7,694 nucleotides of DNA, taken from positions 1-7,694 of the forward strand of contig NZ_CAJTMN010000092.1 in NCBI RefSeq assembly GCF_910577125.1. The letters run 5' to 3'. Source of the stretch: an uncultured Rikenella sp. (lineage in GTDB: Bacteria; Bacteroidota; Bacteroidia; Bacteroidales; Rikenellaceae). A program made the translations under genes and the position numbers. The notes under the pieces are model-generated. The model searched no databases. It worked only from the letters and a program-made list of their open reading frames with translations, and had not been told where the DNA came from. Shown in pieces: positions 5,330 to 7,694 of the stretch. Positions within the stretch are counted from its first letter, which is position 1, and each line of letters starts with the position of its first letter.

Positions 5330-5634
5330 GCCTTCGGGCACTCCGAAATGGCCGCCTCGGCCCAAGACTCGACGATCGCCCTTCGGGTGTATTAAAAAAA
5401 AGACGGTTTGAAGAGGGTTGATTTTTAACGTTTTATGGGTGTCTTTCGGGAAAATTTCCGGAAGCGGAGCGAAATTGCACGCTCTTTGCAGTTCTGTGTC
5501 GCGAACCGACGGCGCCTCTGTTGCAAGTCCGCTCCCCGGCCCCTTAGAAAACCCGCCGCAGACTGCACAGCCCGCCCGTCACGGATACCCTATACGACGA
5601 AAGAATTATCGAACCGAAAACCAAGTTATTCATT

Positions 5635-5648
5635 CTTTAAAACCTATC
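5635..5648 (+). promoter_or_regulatory. A/T-rich leader motif before the transporter start
   Basis: ctttaaaacctatc ends 5 nt before the ATG at 5654. A near copy, ctttaaaactatc (7174-7186), ends 4 nt before the ATG of the next gene. The match and spacing support 5654 as the true start and suggest a translation-initiation element in place of a Shine-Dalgarno. The role is inferred. Confidence 0.35.
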
Positions 5649-5653
5649 CGATT

Positions 5654-7156
5654 ATGGCAAGTTCTACCCCATCCACCGCGGTGAAACTCAGCGTGATGAC
5701 CCTCGCCATCATGAACATCGCCGCCGTGGTGAGCCTCCGGGGGCTTCCCGCCGAAGCCACCTACGGACTCAGCTCCGCGTTTTACTACCTCTTCGCCGCC
5801 GTCGTCTTCCTGATCCCGACGGCCCTCGTGGCCGCCGAGTTGGCCGCCATGTTCTCCACCAAGCAGGGCGGCGTCTTCCGCTGGGTCGGCGAAGCCATGG
5901 GAACCCGCGCCGGATTCCTCGCCATCTTCCTCCAGTGGGTCGAAAGCACCATCTGGTTCCCCACCGTGCTCACCTTCGGAGCCGTCTCCATCGCCTTCAT
6001 CGGCATGAACGAAGTACACGACATGGCCCTCGCCTCGAACAAGCTCTATACCCTGATCGTCGTGCTCGCCATCTACTGGATCGCCACCTTCATCTCGCTC
6101 AAAGGGCTCGGGTGGGTCGGCAAAGTCTCGAAAATCGGAGCCATGGTCGGAACCATCATCCCGGCCGGACTGCTGATCCTCTTCGGCGTGATCTACATCG
6201 CCACCGGAGGCCAGAACCACATGGACATGAGCCAGAGCTTCTTCCCCGACCTCTCGAAATTCGATAACCTCGTCCTCGCCTCCAGCATCTTCCTCTTCTA
6301 TGCCGGGATGGAGATGATGGGCGTGCACGTGATGGACGTGAACAACCCGACCAAAAACTATCCCAAAGCGATCATGATCGGGGCCCTCGTGACCGTGCTG
6401 ATCTTCGTCCTCGGCACCTTCGCGCTGGGGTTCGTGATTCCGGCCCAGGATATCAACCTCACCCAGTCGCTGCTGGTCGGCTTCGACGGCTACCTGAAGT
6501 ATCTCCACCTGACGTGGGCGACCCCGGTGATCGCCGTGGCACTCGCATTCGGCGTGCTGGCCGGCGTGCTGACCTGGGTGGCCGGCCCCTCGAAAGGGAT
6601 CTTTACCGTCGGACGCTCCGGCTACCTGCCGCCGTTCTTCCAGAAAACCAACAAATTGGGCGTCCAGAAAAACATCCTCTACGTACAGGGCGCCGTGGTG
6701 ACCCTCCTGGGGCTCCTCTTCGTCATCATGCCCTCGGTGCAGTCCTTCTACCAGATCCTCTCGCAGTTGACCGTCCTGCTCTACCTCATCATGTACATGC
6801 TGATGTTCGCCTCGGCCATCGTGCTGCGCTACCGGATGCCCAAAACCGAACGCCCGTTCCGGATCGGACGGCGGGGCAACTTCCTGCTGTGGATCGTCGG
6901 CGGTGTCGGCTTCTGCGGCTCGCTGCTGGCCTTCGTGCTGAGCTTCGTCAAGCCGGGCTCCATCTCCGGAATCAGCGACGGCATGTGGTTCGGGGTGCTG
7001 ATCGTCGGCGCCGTGATCGTGGTGGCCACTCCGTTCGTCATCTACGCGCTCCGCAAACCGGGCTGGCGTGACCCGAGCTCCGATTTCCAGCCTTTCCACT
7101 GGGAAACGGCCGCCTCGGCTCCGACGACGCCGGCCGCCGATTCGAAAACCCACTGA
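5654..7156 (+). CDS. APC-superfamily amino acid antiporter, GadC-like (glutamate:GABA antiporter family)
   Basis: An inner-membrane transporter of 500 residues with about 12 hydrophobic helices (roughly 13-33, 40-64, 88-117, 131-149, 160-183, 204-226, 238-262, 288-312, 341-360, 368-392, 409-431, 445-466). APC/GadC-type features: GGVFRWVGEAMG at 72-83, YAGMEMMGVHVMDVNNP at 216-232 (Glu220 matches the conserved Glu of GadC, from memory), FVIPAQDINL at 260-269, and WVAGPSKGIF at 308-317. GadC swaps external glutamate for internal GABA in acid resistance; the substrate here is inferred. The tail (about 470-500: WRDPSSDFQPFHW, then Ala/Thr/Pro-rich) is short and does not resemble the E. coli GadC C-plug. 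No decarboxylase gene lies in the window. The start at ATG 5654 (MASSTPSTAVKLSVMTL) puts the first helix near the N-terminus; an upstream ATG at 5435 would add 73 unlikely residues. A LEA-like gene follows after 34 nt. Confidence 0.85.
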   Translation: MASSTPSTAVKLSVMTLAIMNIAAVVSLRGLPAEATYGLSSAFYYLFAAVVFLIPTALVAAELAAMFSTKQGGVFRWVGEAMGTRAGFLAIFLQWVESTIWFPTVLTFGAVSIAFIGMNEVHDMALASNKLYTLIVVLAIYWIATFISLKGLGWVGKVSKIGAMVGTIIPAGLLILFGVIYIATGGQNHMDMSQSFFPDLSKFDNLVLASSIFLFYAGMEMMGVHVMDVNNPTKNYPKAIMIGALVTVLIFVLGTFALGFVIPAQDINLTQSLLVGFDGYLKYLHLTWATPVIAVALAFGVLAGVLTWVAGPSKGIFTVGRSGYLPPFFQKTNKLGVQKNILYVQGAVVTLLGLLFVIMPSVQSFYQILSQLTVLLYLIMYMLMFASAIVLRYRMPKTERPFRIGRRGNFLLWIVGGVGFCGSLLAFVLSFVKPGSISGISDGMWFGVLIVGAVIVVATPFVIYALRKPGWRDPSSDFQPFHWETAASAPTTPAADSKTH

Positions 7157-7173
7157 TTCACTAATTTATAAAC

Positions 7174-7186
7174 CTTTAAAACTATC
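7174..7186 (+). promoter_or_regulatory. A/T-rich leader motif before the LEA-like gene
   Basis: ctttaaaactatc ends 4 nt before the ATG at 7191. It differs from the transporter leader 5635-5648 by one missing C. There is no Shine-Dalgarno. The 34-nt gap shows no promoter or terminator, which suggests cotranscription with the transporter. Confidence 0.35.
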
Positions 7187-7190
7187 AATC

Positions 7191-7595
7191 ATGAAAACGA
7201 ATGAAAGCAACGCAGCTGCCAAAGTAGCTTTGGCCGGAGCGAAAAGCAAACTCAAAGACGCCGGACAAGCGGTGAAAGAAGCGGCATCGGAAGCGGCTGC
7301 GGCCGTGTCGATCAAAGCCGGACAGGTCAAAGAGACGGTACAGGAAAAGGCGGCCCGGATGAAAGAGGCCATGAAAGAAAAGGTCGAACAGGCCAAAGAG
7401 GCGGCCGGCCAGATGAAGGAAACGGTCAAAGAGAAGGCGGATCAGGTCTCCGAAACGGTCAAGGAAAAGGTGAACAGCGGTGTGGCGACGGCTGCCACGG
7501 CGGTCTCGGCGGCGGCTCACAAGGTCGGCGAAAAGGCGGAGGAGGTCGGGGCCAATGCCAAGAAAAAAGGCACGTGCAAAAGCTGTAAAAAGTAA
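7191..7595 (+). CDS. Small LEA-like / amphipathic 11-mer-repeat protein with C-terminal CxxC
   Basis: A 134-residue, highly charged Ala/Lys/Glu-rich protein with no signal peptide or membrane helix. Residues 42-92 are built from 11-residue repeats: KAGQVKETVQE (42-52), KAARMKEAMKE (53-63), KVEQAKEAAGQ (64-74), a 7-residue partial unit MKETVKE (75-81), then KADQVSETVKE (82-92). Such hendecads are typical of group 3 LEA-like and apolipoprotein-like proteins, which are often disordered in solution and become helical on drying or on membranes. An Ala/Val-rich stretch follows (98-110), then a basic tail with CKSC at 129-132 and final KK, a possible metal or redox site. The ATG at 7191 (MKTNESNAAA) is preceded by the same leader type as the transporter gene 34 nt upstream, so coexpression is likely. 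A stress-protection role is inferred; no enzymatic function is suggested. Confidence 0.8.
   Translation: MKTNESNAAAKVALAGAKSKLKDAGQAVKEAASEAAAAVSIKAGQVKETVQEKAARMKEAMKEKVEQAKEAAGQMKETVKEKADQVSETVKEKVNSGVATAATAVSAAAHKVGEKAEEVGANAKKKGTCKSCKK
7314..7466 (+). repeat. Coding 33-bp repeats (11-residue units) in the LEA-like gene
   Basis: Four 33-bp units plus one 21-bp partial unit encode the hendecads of residues 42-92. At DNA level the units share aaagag/aaagaa and gtcaaa-type words but are diverged, so the repeat is old and held at protein level. Confidence 0.55.
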
Positions 7596-7649
7596 TGCGT
7601 AATTGTCTGATCAATTATCTGTACCCTGTTCTTTGAGCTGGACGGAACC

Positions 7650-7673
7650 GTACCTTTTCTGAAGAAAAGGTAC
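7650..7673. repeat. Perfect hairpin, 10-bp stem, 4-nt loop, downstream of the LEA-like gene
   Basis: gtaccttttc (7650-7659) pairs with gaaaaggtac (7664-7673) around tgaa, 55 nt past the stop. Only cttttag (7681-7687) follows at a distance, so a rho-independent terminator is possible but not clear. A smaller taattg/caatta pair lies at 7600-7605 / 7612-7617. Confidence 0.5.
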
Positions 7674-7694
7674 CCAAAAGACTTTTAGTTAGCT

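Larger units (their letters stand above)
4951..5653. other. 703-bp intergenic region: hairpin-repeat block (about 4996-5370) and transporter leader
   Basis: No gene is called. The left part carries the boundary motif gggtagaggctgc (4996-5008), hairpins at 5010-5034, 5071-5147, 5198-5214 (gcaaaac-ttc-gttttgc) and 5254-5328, a diverged GC box (5158-5183) and two GCCCAA boxes (5228-5233, 5360-5365). From about 5390 it becomes more AT-rich (aaaaaaaa at 5395-5402) and acts as leader to the transporter. The transporter frame stays open back to an ATG at 5435, but that extension is Arg/Cys-rich with no membrane character. gctctttg (5481-5488) only partly resembles the -7 consensus TAnnTTTG, so no promoter is called. 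Confidence 0.6.

Noticed and set aside
5057..5421. Several overlapping frames of 62-97 codons on both strands
   Set aside because: They cover the clamp-hairpins and direct repeats, have no start context or family motifs, and contradict each other in frame and strand.
5435..5653. 73-codon upstream extension of the transporter from an ATG at 5435
   Set aside because: The added residues are Arg/Cys/Pro-rich with no membrane or signal character, while the ATG at 5654 gives a normal APC N-terminus preceded by a leader motif shared with the next gene.
5630..7153. 507-codon open frame on the minus strand, antisense to the transporter
   Set aside because: The translation is extreme in His/Glu/Asp/Gly, has no family signature, and is the expected shadow of a GC-rich membrane-protein gene on the plus strand.

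Overview
The window looks like chromosomal DNA from a GC-rich member of the Bacteroidota, most likely a gut Rikenellaceae/Alistipes-type organism (inference). The reasons are: a C-terminal FISUMP domain at the left edge; the divergent nadK / pdxJ pair; Bacteroidota-style PdxJ (INKIATLRN) and peptide deformylase (HEYDHTDG) motifs; A-rich leaders without clear Shine-Dalgarno sequences; and strongly C/G-ending codons. No rRNA, tRNA, CRISPR array, transposase or phage gene was seen.

Layout. (1) 1-255: the last residues of a FISUMP-domain surface protein, whose reading frame runs off the left edge through a hairpin repeat. (2) 256-932: a long GC-rich gap full of inverted repeats. (3) 933-1721, minus strand: NAD kinase. 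(4) 1722-2154: the divergent nadK/pdxJ gap, almost filled by a ~340-bp block bounded by a perfect 15-bp inverted repeat and holding two large hairpins. (5) 2155-4877, plus strand: a tight pdxJ - cca-type tRNA nucleotidyltransferase - def operon (gaps of 4 and 10 nt), closed by a strong intrinsic terminator at 4913-4950. (6) 4951-5653: another hairpin-rich gap, then a leader. (7) 5654-7156: a 12-TM GadC-like APC amino-acid antiporter. (8) 7191-7595: a small LEA-like 11-mer-repeat protein ending in CKSCKK, 34 nt behind the transporter. (9) 7596-7694: a short tail with a hairpin.

How the genes fit together. nadK, pdxJ, cca and def are housekeeping genes for NADP supply, de novo vitamin B6 synthesis, tRNA 3'-end maturation and N-terminal deformylation. 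The transporter and the LEA-like protein look like a small stress (acid or desiccation) unit; this is inferred from family and position only.

The most unusual part is not a gene. All three large intergenic gaps carry imperfect palindromes about 75-79 bp long. Five of them share an outer clamp close to CCGCGCGC...GCGCGCGG but have different inner stems, and they sit beside other shared boxes: an identical 27-mer, a GGGTAGAGGCTG boundary motif, and a CAGCCCAA/CGGCCCAA box. This looks like a mosaic family of non-coding dispersed repeats, REPIN-like in architecture, which I cannot match to a named family.
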